Assembly: GCA_947095585.1 (NCBI GenBank)
Contig: OX352763.1
Coordinates: 103,271,908-103,335,907, forward strand
Direction of reading: 5' to 3'
Origin: Nephrocerus scutellatus
Lineage: Eukaryota > Arthropoda > Insecta > Diptera > Pipunculidae
Length of the DNA: 64,000 nt
Shown here: piece by piece, positions 12,481 to 22,356 of the stretch
Numbering within the stretch: the first letter of the stretch is position 1
Layout of the letters: every line of letters starts with the position of its first letter
Translations under genes and position numbers: made by a program
The notes under the pieces: generated by a model
What the model was told of the DNA's origin: nothing
Seen by the model: the letters and a program-made list of their open reading frames with translations, nothing else
The model's database searches: none

Positions 12481-13036
12481 TGTAACGGAAATTTTTTTTT
12501 GCAATACCGCTGGCAACCCTAGCATGCCACGCGTAAATACTTCCCATGTATTATTACATGTTGTTCGATTTTCTCCACATAAGTTAACACCATACATTGT
12601 GGCAACTTGTCAAAGTCAACGGCGCACATCTTTTTATCTTCAAATTGCAAACAACAAGATATCCACTGCGCCACAAGATATCCACTACTTGTGCGCACAA
12701 GAAACATTTCGCTGACGGATCTAGGTCTGCGATCTCTTCAAGGTAAAACCCCAATAATATATTCTTCGTAATTGACCATCTGGTGTGTTGATCATAAGAT
12801 TGGCCTTGAATCGAAAGTGGTCAACATGTTGACAGAATTTGCATTCCAAGATAAGAGCAGTTGGATATTCCTGCAGACGCTGACTCATCCCTATTTCACA
12901 ACGGCAAATTCAGTATAAATATAAGTTCATTTCATAATATTGTTAGAGTTATAAGTTTGATATCTTTGAATAAAGATCAGAGTTCCGCTCTGAAAAGTAT
13001 TTTTTAAAAAGTGATTTAGTAATTTAATAATTTAAC
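12481..13036 (+). repeat. Ty3/gypsy 5' LTR
   Basis: It begins TGTAACGG, like the other LTRs of this lineage in the window (TGTAACGA at 35,537 and 63,831). It abuts a primer-binding site at 13,037. Inside are a TATAAAT box (12,914-12,920) and an AATAAA signal (12,969-12,974), in the order expected for U3-R-U5. The 3' edge is approximate, since no clear CA end is visible. No matching 3' LTR was found nearby. Confidence 0.75.
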
Positions 13037-13054
13037 TGGCGCCCGAGCAGGGAC
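13037..13054 (+). promoter_or_regulatory. Primer-binding site, tRNA-Lys type
   Basis: TGGCGCCCGAGCAGGGAC follows the LTR. It is identical to the site at 36,744-36,761 of the intact gypsy element, so the two share primer choice. Complementarity to a tRNA-Lys 3' end is inferred from known retroelement primer sites. Confidence 0.85.
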
Positions 13055-13456
13055 CGAAAATAAAGTAAAAGTGCATTAAGAGAATGTGAGAAAACCTGAA
13101 GCAGCTTCAACCTCAAGGAGCTCCGCCTGCATTTTGAAGATACATCAAGTGATTGCAACGACCTCAAGAAGCTCAAGTGCATCACCGAGGACCTCGACCT
13201 CGCCTGTATTCTACAAAAAAAATTTGCAAGGATCCCACTAACAGGTGCAGCTTGCAATAAAAAGTTTGGTAATCGGACCCCCAGTAGCAGAAGCAAAAAG
13301 GACAACCCCGACCCAGCAGGATCAAGATGAAGATAATCATTGTCTTTGCGTAAGATTTAATTTAATATTATTAAGAAAATATAATACAAGGTGAAGAATA
13401 AATAATATATACAAAGTAAAAGATAATTTAAATATGTATTTTGAAGTGCTAAGAAA

Positions 13457-14217
13457 GAATCTGACATTGAAAAAACTGCATTTTCTGTTAATAACGCCAA
13501 ATTCGAGCTCACACGACTTCCATTCGGTCTGAAGAACGCTCCGGCAATTTTTCAGCGTGCTCTCGACGACGACATATTGCGTGAACATATCGGTACGATA
13601 TGTTACGTATACATATAGATGAAATTATTATTTTCGGAAAAGACACAATCCGTAGACGTAAATCCGTTTGTGACGCAAAAATGGAAATGTGCACTAGAAA
13701 AACATAATTACAAATATAGGTACAAACCAGGCAAATCAAATGTAGTCGCTAACGCACTCTCTAGACCCCCATTATATCAAGAAGTTAATTCCCTAACAGG
13801 TACATGCCACAGTGATGAAAGTTCATCACATCTCCTTATTCCATCAACCGAATCCCAATCAACGTGTCTGAAAATCAAATCTTTACTTTAACAAGCGAAA
13901 CAAATGAAAGTACTTTTGAAATACCATTCCCCACTTACCATAGACACACCAAAAGACCACACTACTCAGACGAAGACTTAATTTCTATACTTAAAGCACA
14001 CATTTATCCCGCATTGATCAATGGACTCTTAACCTCAGAAACCATCATGGATCAAATTCAAAACATATACTCACAACATTTCGCAAACATCAAAATTAGG
14101 TTCACTCAAAAACAGGTAATTGACATAAGCTCTGAATCAGAACAAGAAGAAATTATGATCAAAGAACATAGAAGAGCACATAGAGAAGCTAGGGAAAATA
14201 AGAATCAAATCCTGTAG
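13457..14217 (+). pseudogene. Ty3/gypsy pol remnants (RT, RNase H, pre-integrase)
   Basis: Three scraps of a polyprotein remain behind the LTR and leader. An RT palm piece (13,457-13,610) reads 'AKFELTRLPFGLKNAPAIF'. The following active-site box is damaged: the expected second aspartate is a glutamate, and a frameshift precedes it. An RNase H C-terminal piece (13,640-13,890) reads 'YKPGKSNVVANALSRP'. The linker before integrase (13,864-14,217) ends with 'HRRAHREARENK', typical of the stretch just before the integrase zinc finger. Sequence between the RT and RNase H pieces is deleted, gag is reduced to an untranslated-looking leader, and integrase is absent. The element is inactive. Confidence 0.8.
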
Positions 14218-14799
14218 AAGTTCTCACGTCGATTATGCAACTCGCCGGATTGACTGCGGAGGGAGTTCCTTCAATCCGCATTCGATCCGCATTTCAAATT
14301 ATTTGCATTATAGAATCCGCCGGGAAACTGCATTATCGATCCGCAATAATATGCAATTTCACCTCTATTGTCAAAATTTTGACATTCAATTAGTGTTTTT
14401 ACATATCTGTTTGGTTCGTTTTATAACAAGAAATTTTATTTGGCTATTTGAAAAATTAAAATTAAATATTATAATGGATACAATATGGCTTTATTTTGAT
14501 GACAATAAAGAGGTATCGCAAATTAATAGAAAACACGAAATGGATGCAAAGACATATTCCAGTTGTCAAATGCACAGTAAGTTAAATTTATTTCTGATTT
14601 TATCATGAAATAAATTAAAATTGTAATGTAAATATGTAATTAATTACTAATTAAACATTGTAGAATATTATTGCATCACCCCAATATCTTACAATGTAGA
14701 ACATACATTAAATTTTATAGCTTCCTCCCATTATCTAAGCACTCTATCCTATTATACCATCAGTCTACAATGTTGCCAAATAAGTTCTGACCCAACTAT
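14218..14799. other. Unassigned spacer
   Basis: No gene is recognised; frames here look chance-like. An 11-bp inverted repeat (14,654-14,664 and 14,764-14,774; AACATTGTAGA) follows a TTAA at 14,651, a possible scar of a very small TTAA-targeting element. Confidence 0.3.
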
Positions 14800-14804
14800 A
14801 CAAC

Positions 14805-14815
14805 TGACGGACAGT
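14805..14815 (+). repeat. piggyBac left terminal inverted repeat core
   Basis: TGACGGACAGT is the exact reverse complement of 17,231-17,241. It marks the left side of the element; bases outward of it have diverged. Confidence 0.65.
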
Positions 14816-14833
14816 TGCGTCTATATGCGTCAT

Positions 14834-15104
14834 TGAAATATAAAAACAATAATGTAAATAATAAATATATAAATAATATACAATAAATAATAATATAAAA
14901 TAATAAGTAAGTATTTGTTTATGATTGATTTTACACTTTAAATAGAAAAAAAAATTAAAATTTAGCATTTTTTGCTACATTTAGCGATATTTATGGTTAT
15001 ACTGTTTACTTTTTGTTTTTTATGATATTACATTTGAAATATAAAAATTATAATGTAAATAATAAATGTATAAATAATATACAATAAATAATAATATAAA
15101 ATAA
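14834..15104 (+). repeat. 70-bp direct repeat in piggyBac leader
   Basis: 14,834-14,903 and 15,035-15,104 are near-identical copies 201 bp apart, both AT-rich and ending in 'ATAATATAAAATAA'. The downstream copy ends 31 bp before the transposase start codon. Confidence 0.85.
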
Positions 15105-15135
15105 AATTGAATGTTTTATTCAATATTTATAGAAA

Positions 15136-16879
15136 ATGGCCAGTTGGGAAAAAGAACAGGCTAGGCTGCTGAAGCTTTTTGAGGAAACAGGTAGTGGGTC
15201 AAGCAACAGTGAATCTGAACCTGATGCTGACTGTGCTGAAAATAACAGTTCGGGTAATGAAGAAAATGAATCAACTACAGATGAGGAATATGAAGCACCA
15301 GAAGAACCAGAAAATGATGAGACAGGGCATATCAATACAACACCTATATGAAGCACCAGAAGAACCAGAAAATGATGAGACATGGCATATCAATACAACA
15401 CCTATAAGAAACTTTTCTTTTGATGCAGATGCGGCTGGGATTCTTTTGGATATAGACGAAAATGTGTCTCCAATTCAGGTTTTTGAAAAAATTTGGGATG
15501 ACCAAGTAATGGAAATGATTATAAAATCTACGAATGATTACGGCCTAAAACTTTGCAATCAAACACGGCCACATACAAGGCATAGTAGGAAGGCAAATTT
15601 CAAAAATACTGATACGATTGAAATGAGAAAGTTTTTGGGTTTGTGTTTGCTTCAGTCCCAGCTAAAATTCTCCAGTATTAGAAAACTCTTTTCCATTGAT
15701 GCATTACATTACCACCCAGCTTTTCCTTCACAAATGTCTGGAAGGAGGTTTGAGCAAATATTGAGATGCTTTTGTGTAGAAGAAGAAAATTCAAACGACC
15801 GTTTGAGGAAAATAAAAATATTTCTTGATTTGCTCATAAAAAAGTTTGCGAATGCATATGCACCAAATGAGGCATTATCATTAGACGAATCTTTGTTATT
15901 ATTTCGAGGAAGGCTTTCTTTTCGCACGTACATGAAAGGCAAAAAGGCAAAATACGGAATTAAATTGTACGAACTTTGTTCTGCCCAAGGTTATGTTTTG
16001 AACATAGAAATATACAAAGGCCATCGAGAAAACGAAGAAAACATGACAACTATTGAAAGTCTTGTAATGCGATTGATGCAGTCATATTTAAACAAAGGGC
16101 ATCATTTGTTCATGGATAACTATTACAACAGTGTACCATTGGCTAACAAATTACTGAGCAAAAAGACACATGTGACAGGAACTCTTCGTGTAAATAGGAA
16201 GGGTCTGCCGCAAGAAATAACAGGTCGTAAGCTTAGAAAAGGAGAACATGTATGGCGACGCCAAAATCAGACATACGTGTCCAAATGGAAAGATAAACGG
16301 GATGTGCTATGTCTAACAACAGCTTACCACCCAAGTATGATAAACACAGCTAACCGTCGACAACAGGAAAAGAGAAAACCAATTGAAATAGTGAATTATA
16401 ATCAGAATATGTCAGGTGTCGACAGAGCAGATCAGATGATGTCCTATTATTCCTGTCCACGAAAAACAATTAGATGGTATAAAAAGATAATCTTTCATCT
16501 ACTGGATGTAGCAGTGTGGAATTCTTACTACATCTTTAAAGAAAAGACAGGTTCTCAAATGAAGTTTATAGAATTCAGGGAAGCAATTATACGATCTCTA
16601 ACTGGCATAGATTATAAACAGGATGGAAGGTCTTTGGTTCAATTTAAACGTGCACGAATCCAAACCAATGAAATCAACAACAATGGAACACAGCATTTTC
16701 TTGAGAAAATTTCTCCTCCTGAAAATTATCAGCGAAAAACATATTTTCAGCGTTGTAAACAATGTTATAAACAGGGAGTAAGGAAGGAAACATCATATTG
16801 CTGCAAGAATTGCATATCAAAGCCTGCACTGTGTCCTGCACCATGCTTTGAAACATGGCATACCGAAAATAATGTATAA
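15136..16879 (+). pseudogene. piggyBac transposase, frame-shifted by 58-bp duplication
   Basis: This is a DDE transposase that cuts at TTAA ends. Translation should start at ATG 15,136 (acidic, Ser/Glu-rich N-terminus usual for the family), but a 58-bp tandem duplication forces a TGA at 15,349-15,351. The rest is open in the shifted frame to 16,879. All three catalytic aspartates are present: 'LSLDESLL' (15,884-15,886), 'LFMDNYYNS' (16,115-16,117) and 'SGVDRADQMM' (16,421-16,423). The C-terminus has the cysteine-rich zinc-binding domain ('CKQCYKQG', 'CCKNCISKPALCPAPC') used for end recognition. Apart from the duplication I see no other lesion. A later ATG in the shifted frame (15,179) could give a product with a foreign N-terminus. 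Domain size and order are normal. Confidence 0.9.
15289..15404 (+). repeat. 58-bp tandem duplication inside transposase
   Basis: 15,289-15,346 is repeated as 15,347-15,404 with a single visible difference (GACAGGGCAT against GACATGGCAT). Because 58 is not a multiple of three, the second copy shifts the frame. Confidence 0.95.
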
Positions 16880-17230
16880 TAATTATAAAATTATAATAAA
16901 TTTATTTGTCATTTATTTATTTTTGTTTGATCATGAACTAACATTTCGTGTAAAACTCCCAAAAATACTTTGTTGCTCACAAAAAATTGCTTATTTCAGT
17001 CATTAAACCTGTCATTTACGTTTTTAAATTTTTTCTGTTATAGCCGCCATCGTCCCATTACATAGTATCTAGAGTCCGCTGGCGCCATGACTGTTGTAGC
17101 CGCAACCTAATTAAAGGTGCTGAATTAATCAAAATTAAGTGTATTTAAGCAGAAAGAGTAAAAATATACTTCTAATATTCTAAAAATTACAAAAACATAT
17201 AGTGTCAATTTTCGAATTTCACTTGTTTCT

Positions 17231-17246
17231 ACTGTCCGTCAACGTG
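17231..17246 (-). repeat. piggyBac right terminal inverted repeat with TTAA
   Basis: Read inward from the flank, the end is CACGTTGACGGACAGT, directly preceded by the target tetranucleotide TTAA (17,247-17,250). Confidence 0.7.
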
Positions 17247-17429
17247 TTAAGCATTAACCATTTCTAAAGTTATATAAACATTCTTATTCATAGTCTAAAC
17301 AATATGCTGATGTTGCAAAATACGCAGCTGCTGAGACGATTCGCAGCATATCAATTTATCTTGGGTCGCAACTTATATGTAAACAAAATATTACTTACAA
17401 TGTAAACCAAATAAGATTTTATTTTCCTT

Positions 17430-17765
17430 AGCACTTGGCACTTGGTCACTATATAAAAAAGAGCTTTTGACACTTCTAGATTAGTTTTAGTTAAACTCTG
17501 TACAATCAAGAAGTAGTGCAGCCTCGCTAAAGACAGCGGCTACCATTGTTTTAATTAAATATTATTATATATAACAGTTGGTAGTGCAGCCTTGCTTTAA
17601 GACAGCGACTACCCCTGTTTAAATAAATTAAAGATTATACTTATATATAAAAATTAATAATGAAGAGAAAAATTCTTTTTTGTTAAAAAAAAAAAAAAAG
17701 GTTTTCAACGAGTAAAATTTAATTCTTATTCACTATCCAATATTCAACCCTTGGTCCGACTACTA
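17430..17765 (+). repeat. BEL/Pao-like LTR end and leader
   Basis: There is a TATAAAA-type box near 17,451, then two diverged tandem modules beginning 'GTAGTGCAGCC' (about 17,514 and 17,581), each followed by 'GACAGCG' and AT-rich sequence. The next part, 'TTGGTCCGACTACTAGGATTC' (17,751-17,771), resembles the 'TTGGTCC...GGAT' leader that often follows the LTR in insect BEL/Pao elements. Part of it recurs 0.98 kb downstream as a direct repeat, as an LTR pair would. No gag or pol was recognised between the copies, so the family call is tentative. Confidence 0.45.
17601..17725 (+). repeat. ~122-bp direct repeat, copy 1
   Basis: Matches 18,580-18,699 closely, from 'GACAGCGACTACCCCTG' through an A-run to 'GGTTTTCAACGAGTA'. 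The copies are separated by about 980 bp in the same orientation. Confidence 0.85.
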
Positions 17766-18579
17766 GGATTCGGATTTTTTTTTTCGTGCGGACTCTTTCG
17801 CTATTAGAAATCAACTATTTCTTTCTCTTCAGCTGGCTAAAATTACTAATTTTTTGCACCAACTTTCCATAAAAATTTTTGGCGCGAAATTCTTTCCTTT
17901 TTCTTTTCTCTTTATTTTTCTTTATTGTCATTACTTAAAAAGATGAAATTTGTTCAAACTATCACTGGCAGCACTGAAATTATAGATGGGAGAGAGAACA
18001 ATGATGAGTTTGATGAGTTCAGTTTGCATCGAAGAGTCAACGGATTAACATCCAAAAGAAAGGGTGAAAGTAAAATAAAAAATAATAAAAGTTGTTTTAA
18101 TTTAATTTAAATACAGTCCACTAGTCTTCGAAATCTACATTATTTGGTCCATCGACCCGGATATTAAATCCAATTTCATCGAAAAAGTATTTACTTTTTG
18201 CGTAGCTTCCGTATTTTGACCTTTACCTATGGGACACTTCCCATAAGAACGCGTGTATTTCGTCGTTCTGTCCGTCGCATACGTCGCCCATGGGCTATTG
18301 TGCGAAGTGTTTTTTCTGTAAAATAAAACAAAGCGTATAATTACGCCGCAAACAAAGAACAAACTAAGGAGAGAAACAACGTCGCCGAGTATCGTCGTAA
18401 GTTACATCGGATTCATCGCATTATATTTGTATCTTCGTTGTGTTTGTGAATTGTGTAATGTGTATGTATATACACATACGTATTGCATCTTCAATAGCAC
18501 AAAAGAATTAATTGAATTTTAAACAAAAACAATCTTCAAAATTTCTATTTTATTATATTGGAACAATCATCGAATCATC
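17726..18579. other. Interval between direct repeats, no recognised gene
   Basis: One short open frame at 17,925-18,110 (61 codons, acidic then basic) has no recognised family. A self-complementary stretch around 18,461-18,481 (GTATGTATATACACATAC) could form a hairpin. If the flanking repeats are LTRs, this is the remains of a heavily deleted interior. Confidence 0.35.
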
Positions 18580-18699
18580 GACAGCGACTACCCCTGTTTA
18601 AATTAATTAAAGATTATACTTATATATAAAAAATAATAATAAAGAGAAAAATTCTTTAAAAAAAAAAAAAAAAGGTTTTCAACGAGTATAATTTAATTC
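18580..18699 (+). repeat. ~120-bp direct repeat, copy 2
   Basis: Second copy of the sequence at 17,601-17,725. It ends just before an ACGCGAAGTTAATATAGAG segment that resembles the reverse complement of 3,895-3,915. Confidence 0.85.
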
Positions 18700-19531
18700 A
18701 CGCGAAGTTAATATAGAGAATTTAAAAACAGATCATTTTGTGTGTCACGTTTAAGATCCCGTTGGCGTGCCTTCATACCTATAACGCCGAAAAGAAAACG
18801 GGTGAAGACTACAGCATATCGGATTCCAACAAATCCCATCTTGAACATCAACCAATAAGTCGTTCGATTGTTAGCGAGTTGGCGACATTAAATCGACCAA
18901 AGCAGATAATTTGTATGCCATTAACCTTTCGCGACAACGACAACCATAACCGCAGGGAAAGGAGCCCCAAAGCCGACGACAGCGACTAGTACGTCTAGAA
19001 ATGCGTCGAACAAAACGCGAAGCGATTGTACCAGTCGTTTCCCTGAACTGCACCAACTTCTTCAAGCAAGCGGAACCTCTCGAAAAATCGTATAGCTTTA
19101 AGATCGTTTCAGAATTCGAATTAGGCAATCATGATTATTGAAAAATGGCGGTCCAGCAATGGTTCCTGCAAAATCAAAGATTTATTGGCCACAAAATTCT
19201 GAAATTTTAATTGTGCTTCGATTAATTAAAAATGGCGGTCCACCATGTGTTCCTGCAAATCTTTCCACGGATCTAAGAAAGAGCGATCGGCCCATGGCCT
19301 ACGGCCATTCATGAACTAGTAAAAAGCAGCGGTGCCCCCAGCCAGCCAATCGGTCGTCGTCGTCGTCGTCGTCATAATGTTTTATTATTTTTACCACGCA
19401 TATGAAACAAGTAAACAAGTTTATTGTCGTTTATATTGAACAGTTAAACAACTTTGTTGTCGTTAATTTATTACTTTGTTTTTATCGTTTAACAAGTTTT
19501 GTTGTTGTTGATTGGATAAATTTTTGAATAA
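18700..19531. other. Unassigned sequence with short repeats and (GTC)7
   Basis: No protein family is recognised. 18,760-19,130 is less AT-rich and may be an old coding relic. It is followed by two copies of a ~29-bp repeat ('ATGGCGGTCCA..A..GTTCCTGCAAA') at 19,145-19,173 and 19,232-19,260, and a (GTC)7 microsatellite at 19,353-19,373. Confidence 0.4.
19145..19260 (+). repeat. Short repeat 'GGCGGTCCA', two copies
   Basis: Copies at 19,145-19,173 and 19,232-19,260 share 'AATGGCGGTCCA' and 'GTTCCTGCAAA'. A third, 'TGGCGGTCCACCACTGGTTCCTG', sits at 21,160-21,182 beyond the helicase fragment, in the same orientation. The copies therefore bracket the virus-like block. Confidence 0.75.
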
Positions 19532-20524
19532 ATAGATGGCAAATTTTCGAATAATTTCGCCAAATCATTCGGAAAGCGAAGAAGAAGTGGAGATTCCGCA
19601 TTCTCAAGACATGTTAAACGATTTCGAAGCTCCGGTCAACACTCAAGCAGTAGAAGAAGTTATAGCAGTGGAGAAGAAAAAGAAGAGGAAGATAGAGGAT
19701 CGATTGGAAGAGGATTTTCCGAAGATGAGGAAGAGGAAATTAAACGTGGAAGAAGAGATCAAAAATTCACAAATAATTCAGGAGAATTGTACAACTATTT
19801 CTCTTCTTTCCTTGCTATTAATAATATGGACACCAGACTTTCTCCTGAACTCCATCTCGACATTGGAAATAATAGTCCCGTTAGCATTGTCGAAGAAACA
19901 ATACGAAGCGAAGAGGATCATACATTCATTGATGGATTCCCTTTTATACGTGCAGAAAACATTAGTGAATCAGAGGCAAGAGTTAAAGAAGTGTTCATTA
20001 AAGAATTTAGTGAATGTCCTCTTAAACAGCGAGTGGTCCATGATATATTTGGAACAAAATGTAATCATGGAGACATCAAATTGGATTATCAACAACTATG
20101 TGAAAATTTCCTGGGGCCATCCTCTTCATCGCGCACCATGGAAACCACATCCACATCGTCCACGATTGTACATACTCCAATAATTCCTGTAGATGTGCTT
20201 TCCTCAAATACCTCAACAACAAAATCAATCGAAGATATTCTAGAAGACTCGTTCCAAGTTGGAAGTTCACGATCAAACACTGGACTAATTTCGCAATCTA
20301 TTTCAAGAAGGATTCCAGGGAGTACATCTACATTAACATCGCCAGGAGAACGTGGTTTCCAAGTGGTGAAATTAGATGTATTCGATTTCTCGAAGATCTC
20401 GAAAAAACCCAAAACGGAATGGTGGAAGGAAGCGAATTATCGTTCGACTTTTATTCTTCAATCGCCTGCAGATCCGAATTATCAAATGGTGATGAAGCTT
20501 CTTCTTGCAGCAACAACCAAATAA
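19532..20524 (+). pseudogene. Overlapping ORFs of a probable densovirus-like insertion
   Basis: Two frames are open over the same 648 bases. Frame A starts at ATG 19,536 and runs 215 codons to 20,183; its first part is Glu/Lys-rich. Frame B is open from 19,532 to 20,524 (331 codons) but has its first ATG only at 19,787; it is Ser-, Arg- and acid-rich at the start and Ser/Thr-rich in the middle. Neither shows a motif I can name, and I do not see a clear rolling-circle (HUH) nuclease signature. The region lies just upstream of a parvovirus SF3 helicase fragment, and densoviruses encode two non-structural proteins in overlapping frames. An NS1/NS2-like pair is therefore the natural reading, but it is inference from position and overlap. 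The gap 20,525-20,712 has stops, so no product could join the helicase. Confidence 0.5.
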
Positions 20525-20712
20525 AGAAGACGCCAGGTGTAAAAAAAGAGGAAAGGGAGACAAAGCCATAGACTTTTTACAAAAACATCCGACTGCACCA
20601 TACAGCACGTATTAAATACATCGTTATGGCTGACATCAGAATTTCGTTTTTGGGACTTGAATTCTACATTAATTAAAAATTGTTTAAGAATTGTTAACAA
20701 CTATATTAATAA

Positions 20713-21140
20713 TTTATCTTTTCAAGAAATATATATATATACTTAAAATCCATAGAACCACAAAATTTAATATTTAATGCTCCAATATCAAATTTATACG
20801 ACTATTATTATACAATATCTGAATCTATTGATGTATTAACAAATTTATTGAATTTTCAATTTTGTAATGATGAAGTGAAAATTAACAAATTTTTAAAGGA
20901 ATTGTATCAAATAATTGATAAATCAATTCCTAAAAAAAATACAATGTTTATATCATATCCACTATCACCTCCAAATTCTGGAAAAAAAATTTTTTGTTAT
21001 ACTTTTATTCATTTTTGTTTAAATTTTGGTCAACTTGGTAATTTCAATAGATATTGTTCTTTTCCATTAATGGAGTGTGTCGATAAAAGAATTATACTAT
21101 GGAATGAACCATTATTAGAAGCTTCAGCATACTTGTTTTT
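20713..21140 (+). pseudogene. Endogenous parvovirus NS1-like SF3 helicase fragment
   Basis: An open frame from 20,713 holds the superfamily-3 helicase core of a parvovirus (densovirus-type) NS1, the replication initiator and helicase of these viruses. The Walker A box reads 'SPPNSGKK' (20,965-20,988; family form begins with Gly, here Ser). The stretch between has 'GQLGNFNRY', and Walker B is 'IILWNEP' (21,091-21,111). After 'LLEASAY' the similarity stops: the downstream helicase motifs are missing and the frame runs into unrelated sequence to a stop at 21,208. The N-terminal nuclease is not joined in frame. The fragment is a fossil in the host genome and cannot act as an initiator. The SF3 assignment is firm; placement within densoviruses is likely. 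Confidence 0.8.
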
Positions 21141-22061
21141 ACGTATTCATAAGTCAAAATTGGCGGTCCACCACTGGTTCCTGGATTCCTGGAAGTACAA
21201 CAAAAGATAGAAAAAAAAACCCTTCTTCTGCATTCAACAGTTTAGTTTGCATTTCTGTTTTGAAAGTTGTACATATATATATATATATATATTTATTATA
21301 GACCTTACATCAGCGAAAGAAAGTCGACGGTAGTGTGGCTCTAGACCCACTCCGGTGTTACAAGAAAAAAAAAAAACTAGGAAATTTTTAAGGAGGCTCA
21401 TAATGTTTTTCTATACTTTATCCTCTGATCAATTAACCATAAATTTGTTCCCAAACAGATGCCGAACGTCGGACTCGTCAGCTCTGCCGATGAAGAAGTT
21501 TCGGATGAATTTGTAACGCAAGATAATTGGATATATATATATATATATTTGTTATTGTATTTGCTTTTACTCGTGAGTACTTGCTTCGGTTTGGGAGAAA
21601 CTACTGCCCATGTATAAAGAAAATTCTTTTTTTCCCTTTTAATGTTTCTTCTGATTTTTTTTCTCTCGCTGAAATGATTTTACTTAGAAATTGCGTAATT
21701 TCGATATCAATTTTTTCCTTTTTTCTTCACGTTTGAAATAGTTTCTAGAAAAAAAAAATAGAATATATATATATATATAGTAGCTGAGCCGACAGACGTT
21801 GTCCTGTCCCACTTTCAATAAATTTGTTTGTGATCGTTTTGTGAACTTGTGAGCTATTTCTTTTGCGATATCGCGCAACAGTATTAGTCACATCAGTATT
21901 AGCAGAAATTCCCGGCGTTTTCCGGATGTCCCATCCCACTGAACCCCGCCCACTGACGCCACGCCCACTTACACCCGCGTTTCGCGGCTGCCCCATCCCA
22001 TTGACCCCCGCTCACTGACCTCCCGCCCACTTACACCCAACCAATCCAGAAAACTATAGAA
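21141..22061. other. Unassigned, with AT microsatellites
   Basis: (AT)n runs occur at about 21,273-21,291, 21,532-21,548 and 21,762-21,778. 21,940-22,040 contains a diverged tandem of 'CCCACTGACGCCACGCCCACTTACACCC'-like words. No gene is seen. Confidence 0.4.
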
Positions 22062-22313
22062 TCGACACTTATACAGGCAAAAAATGTACACTTGTTCGAA
22101 TATTCTTTATATGAAGATCATATACAGGGAAAACTACATTTTCCACCCCAGCGCCACTTATCGGGTCAAATTTTGTCAACGACTTTCTTTTTATTTAAAT
22201 ATTATATGGTGTGAATTTGAGCGCCATCTGCCGGGCTGATTTGTGAATCTAAACTATCTAGGGCGTCACCCAAACGCATACAAAAAAATTCATTCAAATC
22301 GGTCCAGCCGTTT
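22062..22313 (-). repeat. Dispersed repeat, inverted copy of 7,594-7,770
   Basis: Full form of the repeat seen at 7.6 kb, including the extra segment 'GAGCGCCATCTGCCGGGC'. It is followed by 'CGGTCCAGCCGTTTAGGAGG' and 'CATACACACGTAC', words often met at the ends of abundant insect repeats. It directly precedes the transposase remnant at 22,357. Confidence 0.8.
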
Positions 22314-22356
22314 AGGAGGATTTCAGTGACATACACACGTACAGTAGAATTATACT

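Larger units (their letters stand above)
14800..17246 (+). mobile_element. piggyBac-family DNA transposon
   Basis: The element is bounded by inverted ends around a piggyBac transposase. The right end reads inward from a TTAA (17,247-17,250) as CACGTTGACGGACAGT. The left end has the matching TGACGGACAGT at 14,805-14,815, but the five bases outside it differ and the flanking tetranucleotide is CTAT, not TTAA. Either the left tip has mutated or the true left edge differs by a few bases. piggyBac elements insert at TTAA and excise precisely. Total size is about 2.45 kb, normal for the family. Its 5' leader contains a 70-bp direct repeat. Confidence 0.75.

Noticed and set aside
14651..14774. Mini-transposon bounded by TTAA and an 11-bp inverted repeat
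   Set aside because: Only the left side has TTAA, and the 11-bp match alone is weak in AT-rich DNA.
17925..18110. Short 61-codon frame as retrotransposon gag start
   Set aside because: Position after a BEL-like leader is suggestive, but no gag motif is present and it is too short.
19353..19373. (GTC)7 as a coding repeat
   Set aside because: No supporting reading frame or flanking exon; treated as a simple microsatellite.
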